10,101 nucleotides of DNA from Pseudomonadota bacterium (lineage in GTDB: Bacteria; Pseudomonadota; Alphaproteobacteria; Rhizobiales; Beijerinckiaceae). Positions within the stretch are counted from its first letter, which is position 1, and every line of letters begins with the position of its first letter. Location: contig JAJXZN010000160.1 in the NCBI GenBank assembly GCA_021780015.1, positions 1-10,101 on the forward strand, given 5' to 3'. Shown here in pieces: positions 1 to 7,783 of the stretch. The position numbers and the translations under genes were made by a program. The notes beneath the pieces are model-generated. The model saw only the letters and a program-made list of their open reading frames with translations, ran no database searches and had not been told where the DNA came from.

Positions 1-723
1 GCGGAACGGCAGGCCGCTCAGGTCTTCATCGACTTCGACAGTCTCGAGATAGTCGATCAGCGCCGGCCCTTTGTACCAGGGCGTCCTCTCGCTTTTGTCG
101 GAGATGTTGTCGCCGAAGCGCGCCGAAAGCGGGATCGGCTGAACAGTGATAAATCCAAGCTTGGCTGCGAAACTCTCGAAGTCGGCGACGATCTTGTCGA
201 AAACCGCCTGGTCGTAATCGACCAGATCGATCTTGTTGACGGCCAACACGACATGGCGGATGCCGAGCAGCGAGACGATGGTTGCATGGCGATGCGTCTG
301 CGCCAAAAGACCCTTGCGCGAATCGACGAGCAGGATCGCAAGATCGCAGTTCGATGCGCCGGTCGCCATGTTGCGGGTATATTGCTCGTGGCCGGGCGTG
401 TCGGCGACGATGAACGAACGGCGCGGCGTCGAGAAGGCGCGATAGGCGACATCGATGGTGATGCCCTGCTCGCGCTCGGCCTCAAGCCCGTCGACGAGCA
501 GCGCGAAATCGATATCTTTGCCGACGGTTCCGTGCTTCTGGGAGTCGCGCTCGAGCGCGGCAAGCTGATCGTCGAGGATGAGTTGCTGATCATAGAGCAA
601 GCGGCCGATGAGCGTCGACTTGCCGTCATCAACCGAGCCGCAAGTCAGGAACCGCAGCGCCGGCAGATTGGCCGCGTCCACCTCGGCTGCGGGGAAGATG
701 CTGCGTTCGATCAGCTCGTTCAT
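1..723 (-). CDS. cysN: Sulfate adenylyltransferase subunit 1 (CysN), N-terminal part, runs off the window
   Basis: CysN is the GTPase subunit of ATP sulfurylase. GTP hydrolysis drives formation of adenosine 5'-phosphosulfate from sulfate and ATP by CysD, in the cytoplasm. The first 241 residues are visible and contain an EF-Tu-like GTPase domain: P-loop GSVDDGKS at residues 29-36, EREQGITID (switch I) at 83-91, DTPGH (G3) at 108-112 and NKID (G4) at 163-166. The ATG overlaps the last base of the cysD stop codon (TGATG), so the two are translationally coupled; GAAGG lies 9 nt before the ATG. The frame is open to the window edge with no stop. In many alphaproteobacteria CysN is fused to an APS kinase (CysC) domain, as in NodQ; that part would lie outside the window and cannot be judged here. 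Confidence 0.96.
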   Translation of the reverse strand, partial: MNELIERSIFPAAEVDAANLPALRFLTCGSVDDGKSTLIGRLLYDQQLILDDQLAALERDSQKHGTVGKDIDFALLVDGLEAEREQGITIDVAYRAFSTPRRSFIVADTPGHEQYTRNMATGASNCDLAILLVDSRKGLLAQTHRHATIVSLLGIRHVVLAVNKIDLVDYDQAVFDKIVADFESFAAKLGFITVQPIPLSARFGDNISDKSERTPWYKGPALIDYLETVEVDEDLSGLPFR

Positions 724-1640
724 CAAAAATAGCCTTCGCGCTTTTTCTTTTCCATCGAACCCGATTCATCGTGATCGATGAGCCGTCCCTGGCGCTCCGA
801 CGTATTCGCCGTCCGCATTTCGGCGATGATCTCTTCGAGCGTCGCGGCGTCGGAGCGGATGGCGCCGGACAAGGGATAGCAGCCGAGGGTGCGGAAGCGG
901 ACGCGCTCCAGCCGCGGCGTCTCGCCGGGGTTGAGCGGCAGGCGCTCGTCATCGACCATGATGAGTGTGCCGTTGCGCTCGACGACCGGCCTTTCCTTGG
1001 CAAAATAGAGCGGCACGACAGGAATCGCCTCCGCCGCCGTATAGTCCCAGATGTCGCGCTCGGTCCAATTCGACAACGGAAAGACGCGCATCGATTCGCC
1101 CGGCTTGATCCGCGTGTTGTAGAGCCGCCAAAGTTCCGGGCGCTGATTGCGCGGATCCCAGGCATGCGCGGCGGAGCGATGCGAAAAGATGCGCTCCTTG
1201 GCGCGGCTCTTTTCCTCGTCGCGGCGAGCGCCGCCGAAGGCCGCGTCGAAACCGTATTTGTCAAGTGCCTGGCGCAAAGCCTCGGTCTTCATCACTTGCG
1301 TATGCAATGCCGAACCCGAAGCGACAGGGGAAATGCCGCGCTTTAACCCGTCCGCATTGGTGTGGACGATAAGTTCGACGCCGAGCCGCTTGGCGGTCGC
1401 ATCGCGAAACGCAATCATATCCTTGAACTTCCATGTCGTATCGACATGCAACAAGGGGAACGGCAGTTTGCCGGGATGGAAGGCCTTCTGCGCCAGATGC
1501 AGCATGACGCCGGAATCCTTGCCGATCGAATAGAGCATGACCGGCTTGGCGAACTCGGCCACGACCTCACGCATGATAAAGATCGACTCGGCTTCGAGAC
1601 GGCGCAGGTGCGGCGTCAAAGCTCTATTTACAGTCAACAT
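723..1640 (-). CDS. cysD: Sulfate adenylyltransferase subunit 2 (CysD)
   Basis: CysD is the catalytic subunit of ATP sulfurylase, an adenylyl-transferring enzyme of the PP-loop (PAPS reductase-like) fold that works with CysN in assimilatory sulfate activation. The 305-residue product has the usual family length. It carries the PP-loop SIGKDSGV at residues 38-45, the conserved stretches HVDTTWKF and [16 protein letters not shown], and the family's C-terminal ending [28 protein letters not shown] motif. The ATG at 1640 is the only sensible start: an in-frame TGA lies 12 codons upstream and no other ATG, GTG or TTG lies between. No convincing Shine-Dalgarno sequence precedes it; the bases just upstream are AT-rich (GGTATATATCTT). 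It is the first cys gene of this strand. No cysG, cysI or cysH gene lies upstream, although these often precede cysD in related bacteria; cobU is upstream instead, after 86 bp. Confidence 0.97.
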   Translation of the reverse strand: MLTVNRALTPHLRRLEAESIFIMREVVAEFAKPVMLYSIGKDSGVMLHLAQKAFHPGKLPFPLLHVDTTWKFKDMIAFRDATAKRLGVELIVHTNADGLKRGISPVASGSALHTQVMKTEALRQALDKYGFDAAFGGARRDEEKSRAKERIFSHRSAAHAWDPRNQRPELWRLYNTRIKPGESMRVFPLSNWTERDIWDYTAAEAIPVVPLYFAKERPVVERNGTLIMVDDERLPLNPGETPRLERVRFRTLGCYPLSGAIRSDAATLEEIIAEMRTANTSERQGRLIDHDESGSMEKKKREGYF

Positions 1641-1677
1641 AAGATATATACCGGAATTTACATTCGTGTTTGCTCAT
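1624..1677 (-). CDS. Candidate 17-codon leader peptide with two Cys codons, overlapping the cysD start
   Basis: On the minus strand a short frame opens with ATG at 1677 and ends with TAG at 1624-1626, 14 bases inside cysD in another frame. It would encode [17 protein letters not shown]. Cys codons (both TGT) are codons 6 and 16. AGGG lies only 3 nt before the ATG, a short spacing. The sequence CTTATG occurs both at this start and at the cysD start. Because cysD lacks a clear ribosome-binding site of its own, coupling through this frame is conceivable. I see no clear attenuator hairpin with a T-run, and short frames arise easily by chance in AT-rich gaps, so this is a low-confidence call. Confidence 0.2.
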   Translation of the reverse strand: MSKHECKFRYISYVDCK

Positions 1678-1726
1678 AAGCCCTGCACTTGGGAGGCGCA
1701 ATGGCGATTTGCGAGCCCCGAAAAGC

Positions 1727-2272
1727 CTATAATTTTGGTGCAATATGCTGCCCGGGTTTCAAAGTCAGCGGCAGGCCCGCGGCAACGAACACGACGCCCT
1801 CGCAAGCCGCGGCGACGCTCTGGTTGAGCCGGCCCTGCGCATCGCGAAACTCCCGCGCCAGCCGGTTGTCCGGGACGATGCCGGCGCCGACCTCGTTGGA
1901 GACGAAGATGGCCGGGCCCGCCAGCGCCGGTATGAGCGCGGCAAGGCGCTGGCTCTCGGCCGCCACATCGCGACCGGCGAGCATGAGATTGGTGAGCCAG
2001 AGGGTCAGGCAATCGACGAGCACGATCGTCTCCGCCGCCGCCACCGCGATCAAAGCCTCGGCGAGCGCCAGCGGCGCTTCGAGCGTGCGCCATTCTGCGC
2101 CGCGCGCGGCCTGATGCAGGGCGATCCGCTTTGCCATTTCGGTATCGCCGGCCTCGGCGGTTGCGATCAGGATGCGCCTCTTGCCGGATTGTTCGGCGAG
2201 GCCTTGCGCATAGCGGCTCTTGCCGCTGCGCGCCCCGCCCAGCACGAGCAGCGAGCGAATTTCGCCAGCCAT
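1727..2272 (-). CDS. cobU: Adenosylcobinamide kinase / adenosylcobinamide-phosphate guanylyltransferase (CobU, also called CobP)
   Basis: This bifunctional cytoplasmic enzyme phosphorylates adenosylcobinamide and then transfers GMP to give adenosylcobinamide-GDP, the activated precursor for attaching the lower ligand in cobalamin synthesis. The 181-residue product matches the family length. It shows the P-loop GGARSGKS at residues 12-19, the guanylylation region RIALHQ with His53 aligned to the active-site His of Salmonella CobU, the segment VDCLTLWLTNLM near 85-96, and SNEVGAGIVPDN. The ATG at 2272 is supported by GGGAG (plus-strand 2279-2283) 6 nt upstream. No other cobalamin gene is in the window, and the 55-bp gap to the divergent potF-like gene is too short for a full cobalamin riboswitch. 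Its stop codon is 86 bp before cysD on the same strand, so read-through into cysDN is possible. Confidence 0.96.
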   Translation of the reverse strand: MAGEIRSLLVLGGARSGKSRYAQGLAEQSGKRRILIATAEAGDTEMAKRIALHQAARGAEWRTLEAPLALAEALIAVAAAETIVLVDCLTLWLTNLMLAGRDVAAESQRLAALIPALAGPAIFVSNEVGAGIVPDNRLAREFRDAQGRLNQSVAAACEGVVFVAAGLPLTLKPGQHIAPKL

Positions 2273-2327
2273 TCAAAACTCCCGTACGAGGCTTGACAAA
2301 GGCGCCCAGCCGCCGCGACACAGAACC

Positions 2328-3434
2328 ATGACATTTCGCCGCATCGCTGTGCCGATCCTGCTTCTTGCGGCGCTCGCCGGCTGGGGTCCTGCCCGTGCCG
2401 GCAGCCCCGCCGAGAACCAAGTCAATATTCTCGGCTGGGCCGATTACGTCGATCCGCAGGTGCTTGCGGATTTTACCAAGCAAACCGGCATCAAGGTCGT
2501 CTACGACACTTTCAACACCGAAGCGGCGCTGGAAAGCAAGCTCGCCGACGGCGGCGGCGATTATGATGTCGTGATGCCCTCGGCGCCTTTGCTCCACCGG
2601 CTGATCCGCGCCGGGCTTTTGCAGAAGCTCGACAAGGGCCGCCTACCAAACGTCAAGAACCTCTGGCCCGAGATCATGGCGCAGCTCGCCGCCGACGATC
2701 CGGGCAATCAATATGCCGTCAATTATATGTGGTACACTGCGGGCATCGCCTATGATGCCGATAAGGCGCGCGACCGGCTCGGCGACGCGGCGCCCGATTC
2801 CTGGGATCTCGTCTACCAGCCGGACAATCTGGCGAAATTCGCCGATTGCGGCGTCGACGTGCTGGACGATCCGCACACGATGTTCGCCTTGGCGCTGATC
2901 TATCTCAAACGCAACCCGGCGACGCGCAATTTTCGCGATCTGCATCGCGCCGCCGATCTTCTCGCCGGCCTGCATCGCAATATCACGCGCTTCACCTCGA
3001 CCGATTATGTCAGCGCGCTCGGCAATGGCGATATCTGCCTCGCGGTCGGCTGGTCGGGCGATGCCGCGCAAGCGCGCCGCGGCGCCGAGGAGGCGGACAA
3101 TGGCATGGAGATCGGCGATGCGACGCCGAAGGAGGGCAGCGTCCTCGGCCTCGACAATCTGGCGATCCCGGCCAACGCGCCGCATGTCGCCGCAGCCTAT
3201 GCGCTGATCGATTATCTGATGCGGCCCGACATTGCGGCGCGCAACAGCCAATCGACGGGCTTTGCGAGCGGCGTTCTCGCGGCCAAGGCGCTCCTCCCGC
3301 ACGACCTCGCCGACAACAAGGCGATATACCCCGACGCCGATACAATGACGCGGCTTTACGCCCAAACCAGCACCGACCCGATGGTCGAGCGCTACATCAC
3401 CCACGTCTGGGCGCTCATCAAAGCAGCCAAATAA
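2328..3434 (+). CDS. potF: Periplasmic polyamine-binding protein of the PotF/PotD family, without ABC partner genes
   Basis: This is a solute-binding protein of the putrescine/spermidine family, expected to deliver a ligand to an inner-membrane ABC transporter. The 368-residue product is close to E. coli PotF in length. It begins with a signal peptide: Arg at 4-5, a hydrophobic stretch at about 6-19, and probable cleavage after ARA (residue 24). Conserved pocket positions remembered from PotF are present: Trp37 and Tyr40 (GWADY), Ser85 (MPSAP), Trp242 and Asp245 (GWSGD) and Asp276 (GLDNLAIP). Two differ: the PEEVF segment of PotF, which holds a ligand-contacting Glu, reads PHTMF here (182-186), and the later Tyr is Phe312. 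The ATG at 2328 is chosen because an upstream in-frame ATG at 2220 would bury the signal peptide and overlap cobU. No good ribosome-binding site is seen. A TTGACA at 2293-2298 has no matching -10. No permease or ATPase genes follow; the next gene is zapE. Confidence 0.92.
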   Translation: MTFRRIAVPILLLAALAGWGPARAGSPAENQVNILGWADYVDPQVLADFTKQTGIKVVYDTFNTEAALESKLADGGGDYDVVMPSAPLLHRLIRAGLLQKLDKGRLPNVKNLWPEIMAQLAADDPGNQYAVNYMWYTAGIAYDADKARDRLGDAAPDSWDLVYQPDNLAKFADCGVDVLDDPHTMFALALIYLKRNPATRNFRDLHRAADLLAGLHRNITRFTSTDYVSALGNGDICLAVGWSGDAAQARRGAEEADNGMEIGDATPKEGSVLGLDNLAIPANAPHVAAAYALIDYLMRPDIAARNSQSTGFASGVLAAKALLPHDLADNKAIYPDADTMTRLYAQTSTDPMVERYITHVWALIKAAK

Positions 3435-3533
3435 AAGCCGACGGCAGACGCGGCGCAGAACCGCACTTTCCCGCGGCCGCATTACCTGCACAATGGAAGT
3501 CTTGTCCGCGATAGACCGGCGATCGGAGTTTGC

Positions 3534-4700
3534 GTGCCGAACATTCTTCTTGAACGTTATTCCGCGCGGGTGAAGCGCGGCGAGTTCGAACGCGACCCGG
3601 CGCAGGAAAAAGTTCTGCACGCCCTGCAGGCATTGGCGACACACCTTGCCTTCTATCGGCCGACGCGCAAAAGCGCTGCGCTCGGCTGGCTCGTCGGCGC
3701 GCAACAACAATCGGCACCGCTGCGCGGCATCTACATCTGGGGCTCGGTCGGCCGCGGCAAGACGGCGCTGATGGACATGTTCTTCGAAGAGGCAGAACTC
3801 AGCCACAAAAGGCGGACCCATTTCCATGCTTTCATGGCCGATGTGCATGCGCGCATCTTCGCATTTCGCCAGCAGGTGAAAGAAGGCCGCATCAAGGGCG
3901 ACGACCCGATCACCCCCGTCGCCGAGGCGCTGGCGCGGGAAGCATGGCTTCTCTGCCTCGATGAATTCGCCGTCACCGATATCGCCGACGCGATGATCCT
4001 TGGCCGCCTGTTCAAGGCGCTGTTTCAGGCCGGGGTCGTCGTTGTCGCGACGTCGAATGTCGTGCCCGGCGACCTTTACAAGGAAGGCTTGAACCGTGCC
4101 CTGTTCCTGCCCTTCATCGACGCTTTGCACGCGCAAATGGATGTGCTGCAGCTCGACGCGCGCACCGACTTCCGGCTCGAGAAGCTCAAGGGCGAACCGG
4201 TCTTCCACGTGCCCGCGAACGATAAAGCTTTTGCGGCTCTGACGCGCGCCTTTGCTTCGCTCACCGGCACGGAAAAAGCCGGGCCGAAAAATCTCGAATT
4301 CCTTGGCCGCAGCCTGCGCGTGCCGCAGGCGAAAAGCCGCGTCGCGCGCTTCCATTTCACCGATCTTTGCGTCGCGCCGCTCGGACCGCGCGACTTCCTC
4401 GCTATCGCCGAGAATTTCCACACCGTCATCGTCGACGATATTCCGGTCATCGGCTCTGCGCAGACGAACGAAGCCAAACGTTTCATCCTGCTGATCGACG
4501 CGCTTTACGATCAGCGCGTAAAGCTGATCGCCTCGGCCGCCGCCGAACCGCACGAGCTTTATGTCGCCAAGGCCGGCCGCGAGGCTTTCGAATTCGCCCG
4601 GACCGTCTCGCGGCTCATGGAAATGCGTTCCGCCGCCTACCTTGCCTTGCCGCACGGCCAAAGCAATGGTGCCGATACGAGCGGCCTCGCCGAGACTTGA
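3534..4700 (+). CDS. zapE: Cell division protein ZapE / AFG1-like P-loop ATPase
   Basis: ZapE (AFG1/LACE1 family, COG1485) is a cytoplasmic ATPase. In E. coli it associates with the FtsZ ring and affects division under stress; mitochondrial AFG1 takes part in protein quality control. Its role in alphaproteobacteria is less defined. The 388-residue product shows the family N-terminus (ERYSARVKRGEFERDPAQ), Walker A GSVGRGKT at residues 70-77 just after GIYIWG, HFHAFMADVH at about 97-105, Walker B LLCLDEF at 139-145, and VVATSNVVPGDLYKEGLNR. The start is GTG, supported by GGAG at 3525-3528 with a 5-nt spacer; it gives the usual family N-terminus. A 99-bp gap separates it from the potF-like gene, and no clear promoter or terminator is visible there. 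The tetR gene begins 22 bp after its stop. zapE directly before mdh-sucCDAB is a common alphaproteobacterial arrangement. Confidence 0.95.
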   Translation: MPNILLERYSARVKRGEFERDPAQEKVLHALQALATHLAFYRPTRKSAALGWLVGAQQQSAPLRGIYIWGSVGRGKTALMDMFFEEAELSHKRRTHFHAFMADVHARIFAFRQQVKEGRIKGDDPITPVAEALAREAWLLCLDEFAVTDIADAMILGRLFKALFQAGVVVVATSNVVPGDLYKEGLNRALFLPFIDALHAQMDVLQLDARTDFRLEKLKGEPVFHVPANDKAFAALTRAFASLTGTEKAGPKNLEFLGRSLRVPQAKSRVARFHFTDLCVAPLGPRDFLAIAENFHTVIVDDIPVIGSAQTNEAKRFILLIDALYDQRVKLIASAAAEPHELYVAKAGREAFEFARTVSRLMEMRSAAYLALPHGQSNGADTSGLAET

Positions 4701-4722
4701 GACAAAGAGATTTGAGGCAGAC

Positions 4723-5337
4723 ATGGCGCTGCGCGTTTCGCCTGCGAAACCTTCGACCGATCTGCGCCTGCTCGACCTTGCGAGCGAATATGTGCGTCGC
4801 CGGGGTGCCGCGCGGCTGACCGTGACGGAAATCGCCGAGGCGGCCGGCATGTCGCACGCCAATGTCTATCGTTATTTCCGTTCCAAGACGGCGCTGCTCG
4901 AAGCCGTCACCGCGGCCTGGCTCGCGCCGCTCGAAGCGGGCCTGAGAATCATCGCCGATGCGCCGGACCCGGCGCACGACAAGCTCGAGCGGCTGCTTTT
5001 TGCGATCCATCGCGCCTATCGCGACAAGCTGACGACCGATCCGAAAATTTTCGATCTTCTTTGCGCCGCGACGGAGGCGCAGGCTGACATCGCCCGCCGG
5101 CATCAGCAACGCATTGCCCGCGCGCTCTCTCGCATTCTCGACGAGGGTCACGGCAGTGGTGCCTATCTGATTGACGACCAAGCCGCGGCAACGCTTTTTG
5201 TTCTCGACGCGATGCACCGCTTTTTGTCGCCGGCGACGATGCGCGCCGATGCTGAAATTCCCCGCGCGGAGCTGGAGAGCCGGGCGGCAAAATTGCTCTC
5301 CATCGTCGGCCAGGCCCTTGCCCGAGGCGCGCTATAA
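4723..5337 (+). CDS. TetR/AcrR-family transcriptional regulator
   Basis: This is a one-component DNA-binding regulator of 204 residues. The N-terminal helix-turn-helix is clear: LTVTEIAEAAGMSHANVYRY followed by FRSKTALLEAV, about residues 32-62, a typical TetR_N pattern. The rest is helical and divergent as expected for a ligand-binding and dimerisation domain, with no recognisable ligand class. The ATG at 4723 is preferred over upstream in-frame codons because GAGG at 4714-4717 lies 5 nt before it and the upstream part overlaps zapE. It follows zapE by 22 bp and is probably co-transcribed with it. The stop codon overlaps an exact TATAAT, and a perfect inverted repeat begins 7 bases after the stop codon, making autoregulation or control of the mdh operon possible. 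Its position between zapE and mdh looks like an insertion into an otherwise common gene order. The regulated genes and ligand are unknown. Confidence 0.93.
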   Translation: MALRVSPAKPSTDLRLLDLASEYVRRRGAARLTVTEIAEAAGMSHANVYRYFRSKTALLEAVTAAWLAPLEAGLRIIADAPDPAHDKLERLLFAIHRAYRDKLTTDPKIFDLLCAATEAQADIARRHQQRIARALSRILDEGHGSGAYLIDDQAAATLFVLDAMHRFLSPATMRADAEIPRAELESRAAKLLSIVGQALARGAL

Positions 5338-5338
5338 T
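5333..5338 (+). promoter_or_regulatory. Candidate -10 element (TATAAT) for the mdh operon
   Basis: An exact TATAAT overlaps the tetR stop codon. No recognisable -35 hexamer lies 15-19 bp upstream (the region reads CCAGGC at 17 bp) and there is no extended TGn. If used, transcription would start near 5345, exactly at the inverted repeat, giving a leader of about 230 nt before mdh. The match could be chance, but it is the best -10 seen in the tetR-mdh region. Confidence 0.35.
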
Positions 5339-5344
5339 CCCGTT

Positions 5345-5369
5345 ACGAATTACATATTTTGTAATTCGT
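5345..5369. promoter_or_regulatory. Perfect inverted repeat, candidate TetR-type operator
   Basis: The arms ACGAATTAC (5345-5353) and GTAATTCGT (5361-5369) are exact reverse complements, 9 bp each, around a 7-bp AT spacer (ATATTTT). The symmetry and size suit a homodimeric repressor, and the tetR gene ends 7 bp upstream. It sits just downstream of the TATAAT, a position where a bound repressor would block transcription. A terminator is less likely: the stem has only 3 G/C pairs of 9 and no T-run follows. Confidence 0.45.
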
Positions 5370-5373
5370 CTCT

Positions 5374-5430
5374 GCCTATTTCGCCATCATGGGCGCGGGA
5401 TTTTTTAGCCTAATGGGTTGAAAAATAGGC
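5374..5430 (+). repeat. Inverted repeat in the mdh leader with competing pairings
   Basis: GCCTATTT (5374-5381) is an exact reverse complement of AAATAGGC (5423-5430), 41 nt apart. The same 3' strand can instead pair with nearer sequences: AAAAAT (5421-5426) with ATTTTT (5400-5405), and TAGGC (5426-5430) with GCCTA (5408-5412). A T6 run is at 5401-5406, with a weak CGCC/GGCG stem (5382-5385 and 5392-5395) 5 nt before it. This could be a structured 5' leader, but all stems are short. Confidence 0.3.
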
Positions 5431-5479
5431 CGCTTACGGCGCGCCTCCCAATTCGGCCACAAAGGTGGAGCTTAGCCGA

Positions 5480-5507
5480 ATGGCCAAGGGCCTCAGACTT
5501 GCTTTTG

Positions 5508-5515
<8 letters not shown>
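5480..5515 (+). CDS. Candidate 11-codon leader ORF upstream of mdh
   Basis: An ATG at 5480 opens a short frame encoding MAKGLRLAFVA and ending with TAG at 5513-5515. GGTGGAG at 5464-5470 precedes it by 9 nt, a better ribosome-binding site than sucC has in this operon. Its stop codon lies within the loop of a small inverted repeat (TCGCC 5508-5512 and GGCGA 5519-5523). It ends 60 nt before the mdh start. No repeated regulatory codon is evident. It may be a chance frame. Confidence 0.22.
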
Positions 5516-6541
<1,026 letters not shown>

Positions 6542-6582
6542 GCGTCCCGCGCGCCGGGGCACGGCGCCGAACTGTGACTGCG

Positions 6583-7779
6583 ATGAACATTCACGAATAT
6601 CAGGCCAAGGCGATCCTCCGGGACTTTGATGTTCCGGTGGCGCAGGGTGTCGCCATCCGCGACGCCGCCGAGGCCGAAGCCGCAGCGCAAAGTCTGCCCG
6701 GGCCCGTCTATGTCGTGAAGGCGCAGATCCATGCCGGCGGCCGCGGCAAGGGAACGTTCAAGGAGGCAGAGGCGGGTCGCGCCGGAGGCGTGCGTCTAGC
6801 GCGCTCGCCGCAAGAGGCCGCCGCCGAAGCCGCCAAAATGCTCGGCAAGACGCTTGTCACCGTGCAGACCGGCGCCGCCGGCCGGCAAGTCAACCGGCTC
6901 TATATCGAAGACGGTTCGGCCGTGGCAAAGGAGTTCTATCTCGCTTTGCTCCTCGACCGAACAACAAGCGAAGTGGCCTTCGTCGCCTCGACCGAAGGCG
7001 GCATGTCGATCGAAGAGGTCGCGCGGCAGACGCCGGACAAAATCATAACCTTCAGCGTCGATCCGGCAACCGGCATCCTGCCGCATCACGGACGCACGCT
7101 GGCCGCGGCGCTGCAGCTGACGGGCGAGGCGGCTCAGCAAGCCGTCAGCCTTGCGCAAAAACTCTACGCGGCTTTTCTCGCCAAGGACATGGCGCTGCTC
7201 GAGATCAACCCACTGATCCTCGACAAGAACAACATGCTCAAATGCCTCGATGCCAAGATCGGCTTCGACGACAATGCTCTGTTTCGGCATCCCGACATCG
7301 CGGCACTGCGCGACGAGAGCGAGGAAGATCCGAAAGAGACCGAGGCTGCCAAGCACGATCTCTCTTATGTCGCGCTCGACGGCACGATCGGCTGCATGGT
7401 CAACGGCGCCGGGCTGGCCATGGCGACAATGGACATCATCAAGCTTTATGGCGCGGAACCGGCGAATTTTCTCGATGTGGGCGGCGGCGCCACGGCCGAC
7501 AAGGTGACCGCCGCCTTCAAGATCATCACCGCCGATCCGCATGTCGAAGGCATTCTGGTCAATATTTTCGGCGGCATCATGAAATGCGACGTGATCGCCG
7601 AAGGCGTGATCGCCGCCGTGCAAGAGGTCGGCCTCAAAGTGCCGCTCGTGGTGCGCCTCGAAGGCACCAATGTCGAACTCGGCAAGGCGATCGTCGCCGA
7701 TTCAGGCCTCAACGTCATCGCCGCCGACGATCTCGACGATGCCGCGCAGAAGATCGTCGCTGCCGTGAAGAAGGCATGA
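6583..7779 (+). CDS. sucC: Succinyl-CoA synthetase (ADP-forming) subunit beta
   Basis: SucC binds the nucleotide and succinate and pairs with SucD to convert succinyl-CoA, ADP (or GDP) and phosphate to succinate, CoA and ATP (or GTP), the substrate-level phosphorylation of the TCA cycle. The 398-residue product has the normal length. It begins MNIHEYQAK, carries the ATP-grasp nucleotide region [13 protein letters not shown] (about 45-57), [10 protein letters not shown] (102-111), the metal-binding LEINPL (206-211) and LDAK (222-225), and [22 protein letters not shown] and [11 protein letters not shown] in the C-terminal ligase domain. ATG 6583 is chosen because it gives the standard N-terminus; a GTG at 6574 would add three residues. 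Neither has a clear ribosome-binding site. The homologous malate-CoA ligase subunit (MtkA) was considered, but the remembered SucC sequence fits better, and pairing with mdh, sucD and sucA supports SucC. Confidence 0.96.
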   Translation: MNIHEYQAKAILRDFDVPVAQGVAIRDAAEAEAAAQSLPGPVYVVKAQIHAGGRGKGTFKEAEAGRAGGVRLARSPQEAAAEAAKMLGKTLVTVQTGAAGRQVNRLYIEDGSAVAKEFYLALLLDRTTSEVAFVASTEGGMSIEEVARQTPDKIITFSVDPATGILPHHGRTLAAALQLTGEAAQQAVSLAQKLYAAFLAKDMALLEINPLILDKNNMLKCLDAKIGFDDNALFRHPDIAALRDESEEDPKETEAAKHDLSYVALDGTIGCMVNGAGLAMATMDIIKLYGAEPANFLDVGGGATADKVTAAFKIITADPHVEGILVNIFGGIMKCDVIAEGVIAAVQEVGLKVPLVVRLEGTNVELGKAIVADSGLNVIAADDLDDAAQKIVAAVKKA

Positions 7780-7783
7780 GCCA

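Noticed and set aside
2273..2327. Possible cobalamin riboswitch or sigma-70 promoter in the cobU/potF divergent gap
   Set aside because: The gap is 55 bp, too short for the riboswitch. A TTGACA at 2293-2298 has no -10 match at 16-18 bp.
1674..2597. Minus-strand open frame of 307 codons overlapping cobU in another frame
   Set aside because: It is out of frame with cobU, which has clear motifs and a ribosome-binding site; the alternative is Arg/Gly/Ala-rich and without motifs.
3435..3533. Promoter, terminator or small gene between the potF-like gene and zapE
   Set aside because: I see only the zapE ribosome-binding site (3525-3528). GC-rich short repeats such as GCGGCCGC do not form a terminator with a T-run, and a frame from ATG 3493 has no support.
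2643..4862. Very long antisense open frame (739 codons, minus strand) opposite the potF-like gene, zapE and the start of tetR
   Set aside because: It lies opposite three well-supported genes, shows no recognisable domain, and has the Arg/Asp/Ile-rich composition expected of the complement of GC-rich coding sequence. Long antisense frames are common in such genomes.
5382..5406. Possible intrinsic terminator (CGCC/GGCG stem, then T6) after tetR
   Set aside because: The stem is only 4 bp and 5 unpaired bases separate it from the T-run; not good enough to annotate as a terminator, though kept as part of the leader observation.
5389..5421. Ten-codon frame starting ATG at 5389 in the mdh leader
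   Set aside because: No ribosome-binding site precedes it and nothing else supports translation.
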